From assembly GCF_051622035.1 (NCBI RefSeq), contig NC_135362.1:6761501-6825500 (forward strand): a stretch of 64,000 nucleotides of DNA, read 5' to 3'. The DNA comes from Arctopsyche grandis. Lineage: Eukaryota; Arthropoda; Insecta; Trichoptera; Hydropsychidae. This document shows, one piece after another, positions 12,401 through 27,400 of the stretch. Both the position numbers and the translations under genes were made by a program. Each line of letters opens with the position of its first letter. Within the stretch, counting starts at the first letter, position 1. The notes beneath the pieces are model-generated. The model did no database searches, was not told where the DNA came from, and saw nothing but the letters and a program-made list of their open reading frames with translations.

Positions 12401-15400
12401 TCTTCTACAAAATGTAATACTTTAAAGATACGCATCGTATTGCACTCACGGGCAGCAATTATCCGTTCACTTCTCGTGAAAACACGACACAAAATAAGAT
12501 GAAACAAAACGGTCGCTCGATTGTTAGCGAACAGCGAAACGAGCAAAAAGGAAATATTTGGATATAATAGAAACGAGATTTTAATGCGTCGAACATGATT
12601 TTTGATTTTCCTATTTAGAGAGATACACACTTTGGCGGAGATACACAATTCTCGACCATCCATTTTCGAGGTCTTCTCCTTTCACACACACAAACACACC
12701 GTGTTTTATTACGATTTTATTAGAATAATACAACATATAGTAATAAATAAATACATACATCTGAGTCAAATCAGATAAAAAATTGTCTATCTTCAATTTA
12801 TTTATTGTACCTATATATAATCAACATCGCAATATCTCATAAATATAATTGAGGAAATTTATAAGCACAAATTCGAACGATTCAATTCAGTTCAAAACTT
12901 TTAATATGCATCTCACAAGGCTAAAGCTGCATACATTCAGAGCGGCACGTGTTTATTTGTTTAGATAGTTTTGCACATGCTAAAAAAATGCTGCTAGGTC
13001 AAATCTGTACCATCACGTTTCTTCGACCTCATCAACCCTGGAGTGTTTTCGGTGATATTTTTTTTCTTTGTATTGACATAATTTTGATGGTGATCGATAA
13101 TGGCGATTTCCATATTTGAATAAATGTCGGAATAAGAAGATACACCTCCCATTGCTGGAGTACACGTACGTGTTCCATGCCGTACTTTTGATTGTGTTTT
13201 TACCATCTAAAACGAAGCTCAGTGATAAGGTTATAATCAACTGAGCGATCATGGGTTCAATCCTTGTTCCAGTGTTGCTGGTCAGACCTTAAATATATGT
13301 CACTCCCGGTCGATTGTTTCCAGTCGGAATTTGCCAATTTATCTGATTTAATTATTGAAACGGTTCCAAACAAATTGGCAAACTATCCTCATCTGTCACA
13401 ATTATTTGAATATAATTTCAAACTTATAATAATAATTTTATAAATTTATATATAGTATATGAGTCTACCTCGTTCCATTAACTTGCAATATCTCAAAAAT
13501 CGTTTTGATAAATTTTTCGGTGTATTTCGTCGTCGACTTTTTATATACATATATGTTACAGTGAAAGCAATTTCAAGTGAAAATATATTTTCACCAAATC
13601 AAGCAGTGAAAATGTATCAAACAATGAATTTACAACGTTTAACTCTATAAATTTAACCCTAACAAACCAATCTTAAATAAATAGGGCAACCCTTACTCAA
13701 CCTAAACTATCCTAACTCTTAAATAATACCAACCCTATCAATTTAATCTTAAAAGAAAAAAACCAACCCTGAAAATGTAAATGGTTATGATTTCAGTGAA
13801 ACGTCAGTGAAAATATATTTTCACTTGAAATATAATTTCACTGTGACATATACCAAACAACAAACTAAAGATATTACATACATGTTTACAAAAAAAAATC
13901 ATTTTTGTACACAATATACAAACTTTTGTTTAAGAAGACTAAAAGTTGAGAAAACGAGTTTCAACATATTGTAAGTTGATAGAACGGAGCGCACTAACAG
14001 TACATATGTATGTAAGTACAAATTTGGCTATAGATGTCACCATGGAAAATATAGTTTTAAAATATTATAATATGTTTATGAAACATCTCAATTATAATTT
14101 AAAGTTTAGTATATAATTTAAAAAAATGTCTGCAGTGCATGATTTAAGTTAAGATTCCATAGCTCAAAACGATTTTGTGGTTATTTCGCACACGTCACTA
14201 GTATCTCGATCACGTAATATCTGGCCCTCAAAAATTCCATCCATCGAGAGTCACGCACGCCAACTAAGCCAGATATTCACGATTTTCGTGGCTGATTGTC
14301 ATGATTATCCAGACGTTTACTGGTTAAAACATTGTATTCGTGGAAAAATATAAAAACGCTTCCTAGCCCGAAAAAATGCGCCGCGTAAAAAAATATCACA
14401 GTGGAAATTTCTCACTAAAACACCACGATATCTATCGATACTTCGTACAGTATACATACATAGATGAGTTAAAAAAAATTACGTATCACAAACTCACATT
14501 GCGTAACCCAAAACCTAAAAACGACACTTGAGCAACATCAATCGAAATCTCACGGTCAAAATTTTTTAACATTTGAAAGTTAACTTATTAAGTAGCCGAT
14601 GAAGTTAAGTAGCTAGTAGAGGATACGCCCATACATACATACGTACGTATCGGAAACGACCCACTCACACAGAAACGACAGACAGCATATTTCAAACAGT
14701 AATGTAATCTGGAGAAGATTGTCGTCGAATTTCGCAATATATGGTCCACTACCAGATTTCGGTGTCATCGAGGTCGCGGACTCGTTCTTTCATCATCCAC
14801 ACTCACACATACGAAACATTTAATAATCTTGGGTAACTTCGCCTATAATATAAGTAAACAAACGCACACGTTTTCCCAAGAAAGAAGAAAACATCGTAAA
14901 ACGAAATTCTAATGTGAAAATCTTTCACACATACGCACCATCGCCAACGCAGAAATCAGAGAGATTCCGACAAAAATCAACATAAAACAGAGAGATTCCG
15001 ACCTGACGAAACATCTCACATACATATACCTATAATATCGAATAAGTCGAATATCGCGTGACGGAAAATTATACATATCACTTTTCCCGTCCGCGAAATC
15101 CATATCCTCGAGAGTTGCACAATTGCAGCAAGTGCTGACTGCAGTCAATGTTGTGCATATACTAAATAAAATAGAAAATTTCGCTCGAATCGATAAAATT
15201 TAACTTTTAAATATTACAATATGTATGAAATCGAATTTTGGTATTTTAGACGCGACGGTGATGATTATGATGAGACGCTTTGACGTTCATCCTTGACACT
15301 TTTCAATCGAGGAAAAGACATGACACGTCTGAAAGGTGAATGCGATAATCGCGCATCGTAACGAATTTGATTGACATTATTAAATATCGACAAACTAGTT

Positions 15401-18400
15401 TCGAACACCTAAATATTTAACATTTTGAAATGAAGATCGCATTGAACGTTTATGTGCGTGCCCTACAGCAACTTCTCAATGCAACGAACTGGATTTCGAA
15501 CGTAGTGCATAGCTGTGCCTTTTTACTGCATTATTCCGATGATGGTATTCACCCAATGGTTAAATGATAATGATTGAAATTACTGGACGTGGGATGATCA
15601 GTTGTCGGTCCATTTACGAAGACCCAGCCCGACACTCCACGGAAAAGATGCGCACGTTAAGTCCTGAATTATATCTGTAATATCATTATGGCTTAATTGT
15701 AGTAAATAAATAAATAATGAAATACATATTAAGAATCCTAAACAAGAGCCTGCATTATTCTAACTAAGAAAAAAGGCTCAAACTCCCGCGAACGAGCATT
15801 AATACAAACTCAAATCTACATATATCTAAATAAATCCGGTCTCCGTGACGAGCCAGAATGTTAAATTACAGAAAACACAAATATCGGAAGGCAAAGATCG
15901 AAAATCGAAATATCTTAAGTCGAAAGATCAAAAAAAAATGGTGCATGGTAAACGGTACATACTCACTTAATTTGCGCGAGCAGGATACAACAGGAACAAA
16001 AGGAACAGGCTTTTCCTCCCGTATTAATGTGCGCGCGCAGAATACGGGCGGCATTTTAAACAATTCAGCGAAATTCGAGATTGTTGACAACTTGAGATTT
16101 TGTGAGAAAATGGGTAAGGTTGTCAATTTGTTGGAACCGTTTCAATGAAAATCAGATAAATCGGCAAACTCTGATAGGAAACGATCGACCTGGAGTCACA
16201 AATCCAAGGTCTGGCCAGCAGAAACCAGTGGAATTTGAACCCGTGACTCTGTTCTGCGCGCGCACATTTATACAGGAGGAAAAGCCTGTTCCTCTTGTTC
16301 CTGTTGTACCCTGCTCGCGCAAATTGAGTGAGTATGTACCGTTTACCATGCACCCTTTTTTTTTTGATCTTTCGACTTAAGATCTTTCGATTTTCGATAT
16401 TTGTCTTCCGATATTTGTGTTTTCTGTAATTTAACATTCTGGCTCGTCACGTAGACCCAAATAAATCATACATCCTGTTCAAATTATACAGATTTAGAAT
16501 AAGATCTGACATTCTTTCCCATCGTTTTTTTATTTATTTATTATATTTTTATTTTATACTACGCTGACCTCTATACTATTTTTTATACATTATTGTTATA
16601 CAACACTGTCTGACCAGTTCCAAAAGTATGGTGAATAATATAATGGCCGATTAACGAGCGTCTTCCACGCAGAGTGCAACGAATATGCGATGACACCAAA
16701 TCAAAGACATTCAAATGACAATGACTATGAATAATAATAAATCGATACTCGAAGCTAATGTCAAACTATCGAAAAAAATCACTTTCGATATCGGCGATGA
16801 CAAGGCAAACTGAAAAAAAAATGATTAGTAGAAGAGTCAGAAAATTTCGAAAGCGATCCTCAAAAAAATGAATATATGTACGACAGTACAATATCGCCAG
16901 ATAAAGCCGACCTTGAGAATTTCGCGGATTGGCGTCCTGTCTCCGTGAATGATTGCATCCAAAGTAAAAATAATAATCAATCGGACTTTTCATCAATTAT
17001 GGATTCCTAACGATGATGGTAACGCGTTACATGGCCGTAACCTAGAGGTCGGTTCACATCGCACACCTGAAGGTCTCCGGCTCGAATTCCGAACGGGTCA
17101 TGATTTCCATTTCGATGATCTGAACCGAGGAGTGACCGATGCGAAAAAATAAGCACATGTCCATCTATGTACCGACGAACTGGCTGAGCGAGCTCTATGC
17201 GTATCAGTGCCTGGTATTGACGCTTGATGGTGATGATGAACTTGCGTTTTGTACCTATAGATAAGAATGAAACGGCTAAAACTACTGAAAATTCAGCATC
17301 AAAATCCCACACCTTAACAAGTTGACTTTCACTGCTTGAAACTGATTTAAGAATTATTAATCGCCAAGATCTGGATAGATTGGTGGTGACCGAAATTGTG
17401 AAGGGACGAAGAGAAAGAGAAACGTCGACGAATCAATAGATTAGTAAGCTAAAAAGAATGTGTCAAGATAAAATCATCAATGAAAGGGAAAACGGTACTG
17501 TTATGAATAGACCAAGTATGCATGCATTTTACTCAAGATTTGCCTTTTTCAAGAAGATCGAGAAAGATACAGTTTAAATTCGATTTGATGAATATTTCCA
17601 ATATAAAAATATCTACCAAACATTAAACCAGCAACATATCTAAGTTGTTGCGTGTAATTTTTTTAACTGAGGGGTCATAGGTTCATTCTCTGGCCCGTTG
17701 TTGCTGGCCATAACTTGGATATATGTGACTCCAGGTCGATAGTGTCCTATTTTGCCAATTTATCTGATTTCATTGTTGAAACGGTTCCACCGAAATTGAC
17801 AACCTATCCTGTCTCTCGCAAATCATCTCGGATTTATTTATTATGATAGAAAAAATATGCTACCCACTCTGTAAAATGTGTTTCTCGAAATATTAGTAAT
17901 ATCGAATTTGTCCATAGATGTCTCTATGTACTTGTATAAATAATTTTTTTAGCGATGTTTGTAATTGGCCAGGAAAAGCGCATTGGGTTTACCTGTTAGG
18001 CCTTCCTGGTATATGTGTATATATAATAAAAATAAAATTGTACGTAGCGACTTTATGAAATAATAAACCACTCTTGTTGATTCGTTATCTAAGAAACTCT
18101 TCAGCGGTATATATTTCATTTCTTTGAAGCTTTATCAGCTGCAGATCAGCTCAAATATATAGGTTAAAACTAGTGATAATTCTAAGCTAAATTTATACTA
18201 TACATTGGTTAGGTATTGGTTGAGTTTCAATTTCGATTTGAAACACACTTGAAAAAGCAATAAAAACCATTGTATTATATGATATTCCCTAAGAAAATTA
18301 ATTTTTATAAGTAAGCTGAAGCGTTTTTTCTAAATTAAAATATCCACAGATGTATATATTGATCGGAAAACTTGTAATTTGTTTACAGATAGGGCTGTCT

Positions 18401-21400
18401 TTGTTCGCAACAAAATATTTACAATCAGAAAATAGACAGGAAAACAGAATGAACAGGACAATGTTTTAGCTTTATTAGTCGATTCCATGCACGAGAAGGA
18501 ATTGAAGAAGTAGCAGTAACAATTTCAATTAAAATATGTACGACACTTGAATAGAAAAAGAACAAACGATTGAAAATTTAAATAATTACATTTAAAAAAT
18601 CAAGCGTGGCAAAATTGCATCAGACACCCAGAACTTTTACCTGCAAATTTGCATACAAAAACTCCTCAAGATGGAAATTTCAGATAGAATGACCTTTTGA
18701 AGCTGGAGAATTCTATTAAATTAACACACTTACACACATGCATACGTACATTTAGGTACACGAGCGTATGTTACGCCAAAAAATGCAACACACAAATATG
18801 GACAAAGTCACATTGACGCATGAATAGAGAGGCGCCGAAACTCGCTTCAGCACACATTTCTAGCGCGGTCATCTTTCAACCTTTCATATTAAAGGCTATT
18901 CCGCTAATGTCAAAAGATCAAACATAATATTATTCAATATTATTATTATTATATAGGCGACACGACACAAAAAAAAGATCGCACAATCGATTGCATCAGT
19001 AGTCAGTACCATTCTTCAAATCCATTTTTCCCCTAAAAAAAAATTAACGACAATTCACACATTTACAAACGTGCATGCAAGGAGGTAACAAACGAGTTCC
19101 AATCTTAAGAGGGAAAGTCGAACTTTTACTCGATTTAAAGAATTAGCACGATCGAGATATCGGAATGCTATTTTATGTCATAGGAGTTTTCAGAAGATCT
19201 CCAATACATAATATAACGTAATCGGGCGAGCAAAGGTCGTGAACGAGTCACGGAAGAGACTCAACCCACTCGAAACGAGATGAAACTAAATACAATGTAG
19301 TCATCGAAGTGCAGAAATTATAATCCGTAATAAAGGTTTCCTATTCTATTCAACGAATACTCACGTTGCATTGCATGAAGCAGTCACATTGGTTGATTTC
19401 GTCGTTGCGTGCGGTCCAATCTCTAATAGTTACTATTTGAATATATGTTAATTGAGATAAACACTTCCGGACAATAAAGAAGACGATGCTGGAGAAAATG
19501 TCGTTTCTAATATAAAATGTAATGCGATAAAACAGGTGCTCCTTGAAATATAAACGTATGAAGTCTCGTAGAAGTGTCGCGGAAATGATGAGAGATGCTG
19601 TAAAATTTTAATTGGGTAGCATATTCGATTCATTTAAACTTGAAATTTGCAAACATATTTCGCAAAAACATGAAACGTGTTGCTTGCAATAAAATGAAGT
19701 TGATAGAAGGGAAGGAGTTTAAAATGTTCCAGAATGTTCCGATAAGTCGACTTCAGAATTGCAAACATCCAAAGAATCGATGGAAATTTTAGAAAACTAA
19801 AATAAAAATCACTATATTAAGCAGTGCTAAGTATAATAGTATGTAAAGAATTAAAAATGGGTACCATTTATCGGCCCGACAAAAAAAAAATGCCACTCTA
19901 AAATAGCTCGCACGACAGATTCGTTTTCGCCCAGCAAATCAAACAAATGTAATGCCAGTAACAAAAATAAATACCGACCCTAACAACCTAATCTTAAAAT
20001 AATAGGGCCAACCCTAACTTAACCTAACCTAACCTAACCCTTAAATAAATAAGTGTTGACTGCTAAGATATTACGATTACCCAGTGAAAATGTAACTGAT
20101 TACTGGCAACCTGTTTGACGTTGGATTTGCCGGGCGAACGCCGATTCTGTCGTGCGAGTTATTTAAGAGATGTTGATTTGACATTAAATGTCGTTTTGAC
20201 ATTTGTCGTGTAATTTATTTTACAGCCGTGCCAAAAATATTATCCCATTAAAAATCTACTTAAAATTCGCATTGATTGAACCAGTCGCATTTCGAAGAAT
20301 TTAGCAAGTCTATTTATTACGGTTCGCCGAAACTTCACAACGAATAGTATTCCTGATTTGATTACAGTATAATTTTCCTTGTCTAATCCTCGCCTATGAC
20401 AATCTATCGACACATTTTGCATCACACCGATCATCACGTGATTCATATAAATTATATGAAAAATGTCATGTGCAACTTTCACGTTCCTTAACCTTGGCCA
20501 CTTCTACGACGATTTCAAAGATTCACCTTAGAAATCGAAATAAAAATTCATCCAATTTGAGGGAATATCGTCTAGAATCGGGAACAGACTAGGCACAAGC
20601 TGAAAGATCGGTCTGAAAAGCGGCTGGAGCGTCAGCGAGACGGTCCTCAGAGAGTCAGAAGGAGGAGGGTCGGAGGTCAAGACATCTTCGCCGCTGGACC
20701 GCAGCAGAGGTGGCCGTTGTCGGCGGCTATAAATGCGGCTGATCTGCCAACGGTTAAGACAGTTCGCTAGCGCAACAAACGCAACCGACCAAATAGCAAA
20801 GTGAGTCCGCAACCGTCGACTTTTCAGCTTCAGCTGTGAGACCCAAAACTTCCAACACGACTAACTGAAACGGTTTTTTCCAGATGAAATTCCTTTTGGC
20901 ATTCCTCTTCGTCGCGGCCGTGTCCGCCGACGTCTCCCACATCTTGAAGGGAGGACCAGACGCCGATGCTCCAATCCTGAAGCAGAGCCTCGACATCGGA
21001 GTCGACGGCAGCTACCAATTCAACTACGAAACCGGAAACGGAATCTCCGCCCAAGAAACTGGATCCCTCAAGAACGTTGGCGCAGTAAGTAACACACATA
21101 ACATCCCCCAAACTAACAAACCAAAGGAAATGTTTCAAAACCACAGAAAAAATCGCTCCTGAACCCAGAAATACACATTAAAAATCGAAATCCTTGCAGA
21201 CGAAATACATCAAAAATAGTAGATTCAACAATAACACAGTACAAAAACTGCATACTAGTACAAGGAATTGCCAGAAGTTCAGTACGATATGATTTTAGTC
21301 TGGATTAAGTTGCTTAGAATCGTTTATAATGCAAGATTGAATTTCGACCGAAACAATCACATATATGTAGACTACAAATGTACCATTTTGTTTAGGAAAA

Positions 21401-24400
21401 CGAAGCCCAAGTCGCCCAAGGATCTGCCCAATGGACCGCCCCTGATGGCACACCCATCCAGCTGACATACATCGCTGACGAAAACGGATTCCAGCCACAG
21501 GTAACAAACCAACGTTCAAAAGTCGTGATTCTTCGATTGCGCAAACCCACTATACGAAATGTCAAATTGTGAAACGTATGCACATATATCTCTAAATCTG
21601 AAAAATTTCAATTTCAGGGCGCACATTTGCCAACACCACCACCAGTCCCAGAAGCGATCTTGAGGGCTCTCGAATACATCAGACAACACCCACCCAAGCC
21701 CGACACCCGTCGTTAAGAAGTCCAACAACCTAGATCTATTACATCTTAATCACTGCCATAATATATTACATCCAACGTCAACGAGATTTTTACTAAATGT
21801 ATATTTATGAAAATGTAACGTATTATTACATATGTGTAAAGTGTGCGAGTGTAGTATTACATATTTTACACTTGCACGCTAAAAGAAGCAAGTTGTGTTA
21901 TACACAACCGTGCCCCCACCATGTATAAATATATTATATAGATCTTTTTATATATATATATACAAATTGTACATTATGAATATTTTCCTTTCATTTCTTT
22001 GTGTACATCGTCTATTCTAAACTGTCTACCTTTGATCTTTCACATTGTTATGTGTTACTTTCCACTTTTTTTATATGCCTATAAATAATATGTTATATAA
22101 AAAGAGCATACCGAGAGTATGTCAATAAAATTTGTGATATATATAAACATATTTACTTTTATTTGAAGATACATGCTCGCTAATTAGATCCGATGAATGA
22201 ATTTGAATTGAATAACCGCACGATACTGCTTATGCAAAGCCGTATTAAAATTTATATAATATACAAAGTTGAATACATCGATGCATTTCAGACACCGTAC
22301 AATATGTATATAGGTCGTTCGGTGTCATCTTAATAATATTGAATTATATTATGATTATGGTAAAGCTAGAGAATGACAAGGTCAAACATGCCTTTTACCA
22401 GCATAGGTTAATGTTTTTTAGATAATTGAGAATACATAATGTTTAACGCCGAACGAAGCATCCGCCGACTATTGTAAATTGCTTTGTTAATACGTTTCAA
22501 CATTTGCCTTAGGCGGAGTTTGAATTTAGATGAAATTGGGTTAATTTAATACCAAACGAAAGATAACTCATTACAAAAAATACAAAAGAGTATCATTAAT
22601 ATCAAAAGTCCTTAAGGAATACACGTGACATAATGATACAAATTCTGGTACTAAAACTAACTGGAAAAAAAAATTTAAAAAAAAAAAACAATCTGTTGGC
22701 TAATCAAAGACGCTAATGTGTGTAAATAAAAATTTTATGGACATTTTGCACAGAGACACGAATATTAAGAAAAATGTCATGGTCAAAGGCGTAATAAAAA
22801 TAATAGAAAAAAATATATAAAATGAATATTGATGAGTTGACCATCAAATTAAGAAAAATCTAAAGTGTGCAAATTTATAATAGCAAAGGTGAACGACAAA
22901 TAAATATATTACAATATATAAAGCATACATAAAATAGTGAATAATATTAATTAAGCTCATCATTAAAATGACAAATTCAATTTTAATGCACTTCAAGAAC
23001 ATGTGTTCATAATATTAAATAAAAAATTTCCAATGAGGAAAATTTGCGTATATATGTGTATATGCAAAATACTTGAGTGCCTTTTCCAGTTTAAATTTTC
23101 CACACTACAGTTCAAATTAAAAATAGCCGACCTTTTAATAACGAATAAAAAAAGCATAAAAAGACATTTGAATATTACTAAGACTAAAACAGTAAAAATA
23201 AAAGTTAAATTAAAAAAAAACAACAACATTAAACAGTCGAAAAATTTTTTTTAAATAGAATGGCAACTATAAAAAAAATGTCGGCAAAAGAGTTGCAAAA
23301 AAAATTATTCATTTCTGATGAATATTACTCGATTACCTTGTACAAAATTGAGATCTTTTGTATAAATTTAAGATGAACTATTGTATTTAATACCCATATA
23401 CATACATGCATATGTAGATATGTACATGCCATCTTTTTTTGCATTTATTATTAATATTTATGATAATTAATTTTGAATATCTGAAACTTTCCCTTCACCC
23501 CTCCCCCCTCACGCCTATAATTTTGTAACATATCAGAAAATTGACCACTGGAATTTGAACTTGTTTGTAATTTCAATTTCTAAATATATTACGTGCGTAT
23601 TTGTAGTTATTTATTAAAATAAGTCTACAAAATGTATTTATAAATACTACATAATATAAAAGAACATATAATTGAACTTTTGGATAGTATTCACTTAGTA
23701 CACTGAGCTTTAATTCGTCTACTTTACACTTAAAATTAGATACTGTTCACTTGGTACTTCCTTCATTTCGAATACTTTTAATTTTAAAATAGACACTATT
23801 CACGGTAATTGGATTAATAGTCACATTGCGGTGGTCACAAAAACAATTTTTGCTATGAAAACCGCGAATGCGCAATATTTGGCACTCGAGTTCTCGTTAG
23901 TATGATAGTTATCGTTACTAATGCGTTGGAGGGGTGGTGGCCTCATGTTGAGGGCTTTAAGGGTCAAATTCCTTGGCCTTTAAAGTGGGCTTAGAAAGTT
24001 ATCGTCAGTATGATGGACTTTTCGGCTGCCAGATAGAGATTTTAGTGACTTTTGTGACCAATGATCACCGAACCACTATTCACTCGGTACACCTTAACTT
24101 ATAAAAACTATTATTAGAAAAAATATTAAATTTAAAAAAAAATAGACAAATAAAAAATTACTTTTGTCACAAATAAAAACAAGCGCGGTATAAGTAGATA
24201 TTACAAAAAATAATTTTAGTAGAGAAAATAAAAACATGATTAAAATAAACGACTTTGTATGATTTAGTGATTTTTAAGTGTAAATAAATTCCAGTGAAAA
24301 TAATTTTTCTCATGTGCAATACATTTGTTGAATGTTTAGAATAACTTATTTAATGTTGAATACATTTAACTAAAGTTGAATTTTTTTTCGTGCAATATAT

Positions 24401-27400
24401 TTGTTATGAGTATTTTTTCATTATTTTAATGAAAGTGAATATGGTCAAAATTAAATTTCAATTAATTAGCACCCCATAATATTTGGAACACGAATATGTT
24501 CATTAAAGTACTGGCATTTATTACGTACTAGTGGTTTTACACCGCTTCGCTCGGTATTTGTAATATAATTTGTAATATAAACCGCTTAAACATGGTTAAT
24601 CTAATAGTAAACATTAATTTGTTACACTTACAAAGTCTCATTCGTAATTATATATTAAAGGTTTTCATTCCTTTTTACATTTGTGAACAATGATCTCATT
24701 ACACATACTAGTTCTACAAAAAGAATTTAACCCACATGAGTAATATTTTCACAATCACAAATTCGTGAATATTTTTTATTAACTTTCGCAACAGATTTGC
24801 GTTTATTGTATAAAAAAATTCATAAAATTACATCCATATATTAATTGTAAAAGGCTCAATGCCGATAATAATGACTCGCAAGAATGCATTTTTTATTATA
24901 ATCTTTTTTTATTGCAAAAGTAATTAAAAATGTATTTATAGACTGTGAAATTAAATATATGTACGTAGAAAAATAGAAAAAAAAAAAAGCGATGACACCG
25001 AAAACTTTTATCTATTTTGAAAAGTTCTAATATTATCTGACCAGGCAACAAAAATTATAATGAATGACACTCGACAACCTTGATCAGTACCCAACAAACG
25101 GGCTCATCATAGAGAAAAAAACCGATCTATGAATGCGAATTCAGCGAAGATTTCACATTAAGTCTTAAATTTATTTTGTACAACATTCGAGGCGACAAAA
25201 ATCGATCGGCGAATATTCATACCGAATCTAGCGTATAAAAGGAACGAGTGGCTACACCATACCACAGTCTATCTAACAGATTTGATCCTGCAAGGTGAGT
25301 TCAGCATTTCAAAGCACACACTGAATCGTACCACCGATTAATATTAACACTGCAATCGTACTTTTGATCCAGATGAAATTCTTCGTGTGTGCATTCCTCC
25401 TGATCGCGTCAGCCTGCGCTGACGTATCGCACCTCACGGGACCTCAGATCCCGATCCTGAAACAGGCCAACGATGTCGGCACCGACGGATCATACGCATG
25501 GAACTTCGAATCCGCTAACGGCATTGTAGCCCAAGAACAAGGAGCCCTCAAGAACGCAGGATCGGTAAGCAACCCCGGATAAACGCTCAACACAAAACGT
25601 ACATATATCCTTTACTAAATAATTTTATATAAATATGTAGAAGGACGAAGCTCAAGAAGCCAGAGGATCAGCCGGATGGACCGCACCCGACGGAACCCCA
25701 ATCCAGCTTACTTACATCGCTGATGAAAACGGATACCAACCACAGGTAAATTTCCACAATTTAAACATTTTACATAAAACATGAATGGGAAACTAATTCA
25801 GCGTCGATCTTTTTAGGGAGCACATATTCCAACTCCACCTCCAGTGCCACAAGCCATTCTCCGAGCTTTGGAATACATCAGAAGCAACCCCCCACACCCT
25901 GACACCAAAAATTAAATCAACAACTAAACGAAAATTTGGCAATAACGGATTGAAAAATGCAACTGCTTGTAAATATTATTTATAATGAATATTTACTAAT
26001 TTAAAAATTAAACAGTGATCAAACAAACAGGCATGACATATTTATTTATCGACTCCCTTCCTTTCAATGTATTTTTATTGACTAAAAACCAACTATATAT
26101 GTACATACCTTGATCGCACAGTACGTTGACCGCTTCGAGGACTCTCTTAGTGTAAATGCATGGTTCGTAGTTGTCCATTTCTTGGGTGACGACAGAACAT
26201 ACCCTGTATCGAAACAGTTAAACTCTCATTATTTAAATAAATCATTATTGTGGTAAAGTTTGCATAAAGACACCAAATCATACCTGGCTGCACGTCCACG
26301 AATGGCACCGGCAGTTCGATCCAACGAATCAGCATCACCTTCTTGCAGAGCAACCACGCACTTATTGACATCCTCAAGAATATGATTTTCTACATAAAAA
26401 AAAAACATAAAAAATTCAATTGAATTAACCAACACAAAGGTCAAATAGAAAATGTTATAATAGATATGAGGGATGCCAAACCAAGTGTCATTATTAAAAC
26501 GTTGTGTGTACCACTTTCATAATAGTAAATGAACATCTTTTAAAGCATCATCTCTCTGAACTCTCAGATGTTACCCTAATTATGGTGTCTGAAGGTTTAC
26601 ATCAGTATTCATCCAGTTAAGGAATGTCATAGGACTCACTAAATATTCTGATATACACTACCGTCCATATGTTTAAGACCAGAAGGAGAGGTAATTTTCA
26701 AAGCTTCGTAAAACTTAATTACCGTGAAATAATTTGGCAAAATGTTTGCTTCTTTGTTGCACACATGCTTAAATATCATTTTAACAAAAAAATAAGGAGT
26801 TAGCCCATTGGATTGTTGTTTTTTGGGGAAACGCTCAAAATAGATTCAAAGACGAAATTGACAAATTGACACATTTCGGGATCACGGCCTTGTCTTTACG
26901 TTGCTTGTATTCCAACCTTTTTTTTCGTACTATTCCATTGAAATGACATCAAAACGGTTTAAATTAAGAAACCTTTAATGAATTTGGTTCAGTTTTAAAC
27001 GATCAGTCCGACTTTGAATTCGTACTAGTGAAGAAATTATCTATCCCAGTAATTTTTGTAGACATTCTAACGTAGTATTTTGAAGAATCATTATTTCACT
27101 TCATAATGAAAAGAAAACCAGATATATAGCCAAGAAACTTCATGTTTCAAAGATTGCAGTACAGCAAACAATAAAAAAATTACAAAATTCGAACAGTACA
27201 ATCCAGATAAGGACGACCCAGAATCACGAACGAAGGACTGTATCAACTTATCGTGCTATCAACCAAACATAATCAAAAGTTAACAGCACCAGATATCGCC
27301 TCTGATATGGCAACGGAATTAGTCAATTAAGATTGGTTAAAAGTGTTTCGGTAGACGAATTGAAATTCGGTTCGAAAATATGTACGTTTTTACGTCCGGC

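Larger units (their letters stand above)
634..26108 (-). other. 25.5-kb alpha-catenin intron hosting two antisense genes
   Basis: The intron runs from the donor after CAA G (26109) to the acceptor before TT ATG GGA (633). It contains both cuticle genes on the plus strand and many of the transposons listed below. Stretches in it where I see nothing assignable beyond AT-rich sequence and short microsatellites: 1532-4060, 8873-10046, 10226-10577, 11393-13214, 14341-15845, 16453-16860, 18038-19856, 22140-23680 and 24662-25230. Confidence 0.9.

Noticed and set aside
12319-12663. 114-codon minus-strand frame
   Set aside because: No recognisable domain and no promoter signal; it lies in intronic AT-rich sequence and codon use looks random.
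15858-16437. Four long open frames on both strands
   Set aside because: They are mirror images produced by fold-back arms and contain no known domain.
20528-21144. Minus-strand open frames of 80-104 codons
   Set aside because: Antisense shadows of the cuticle gene promoter and exons.
25364-25372. N-terminal extension of cuticle protein 2
   Set aside because: It would need a TTG start and would translate across the acceptor AG directly before the real ATG at 25373.
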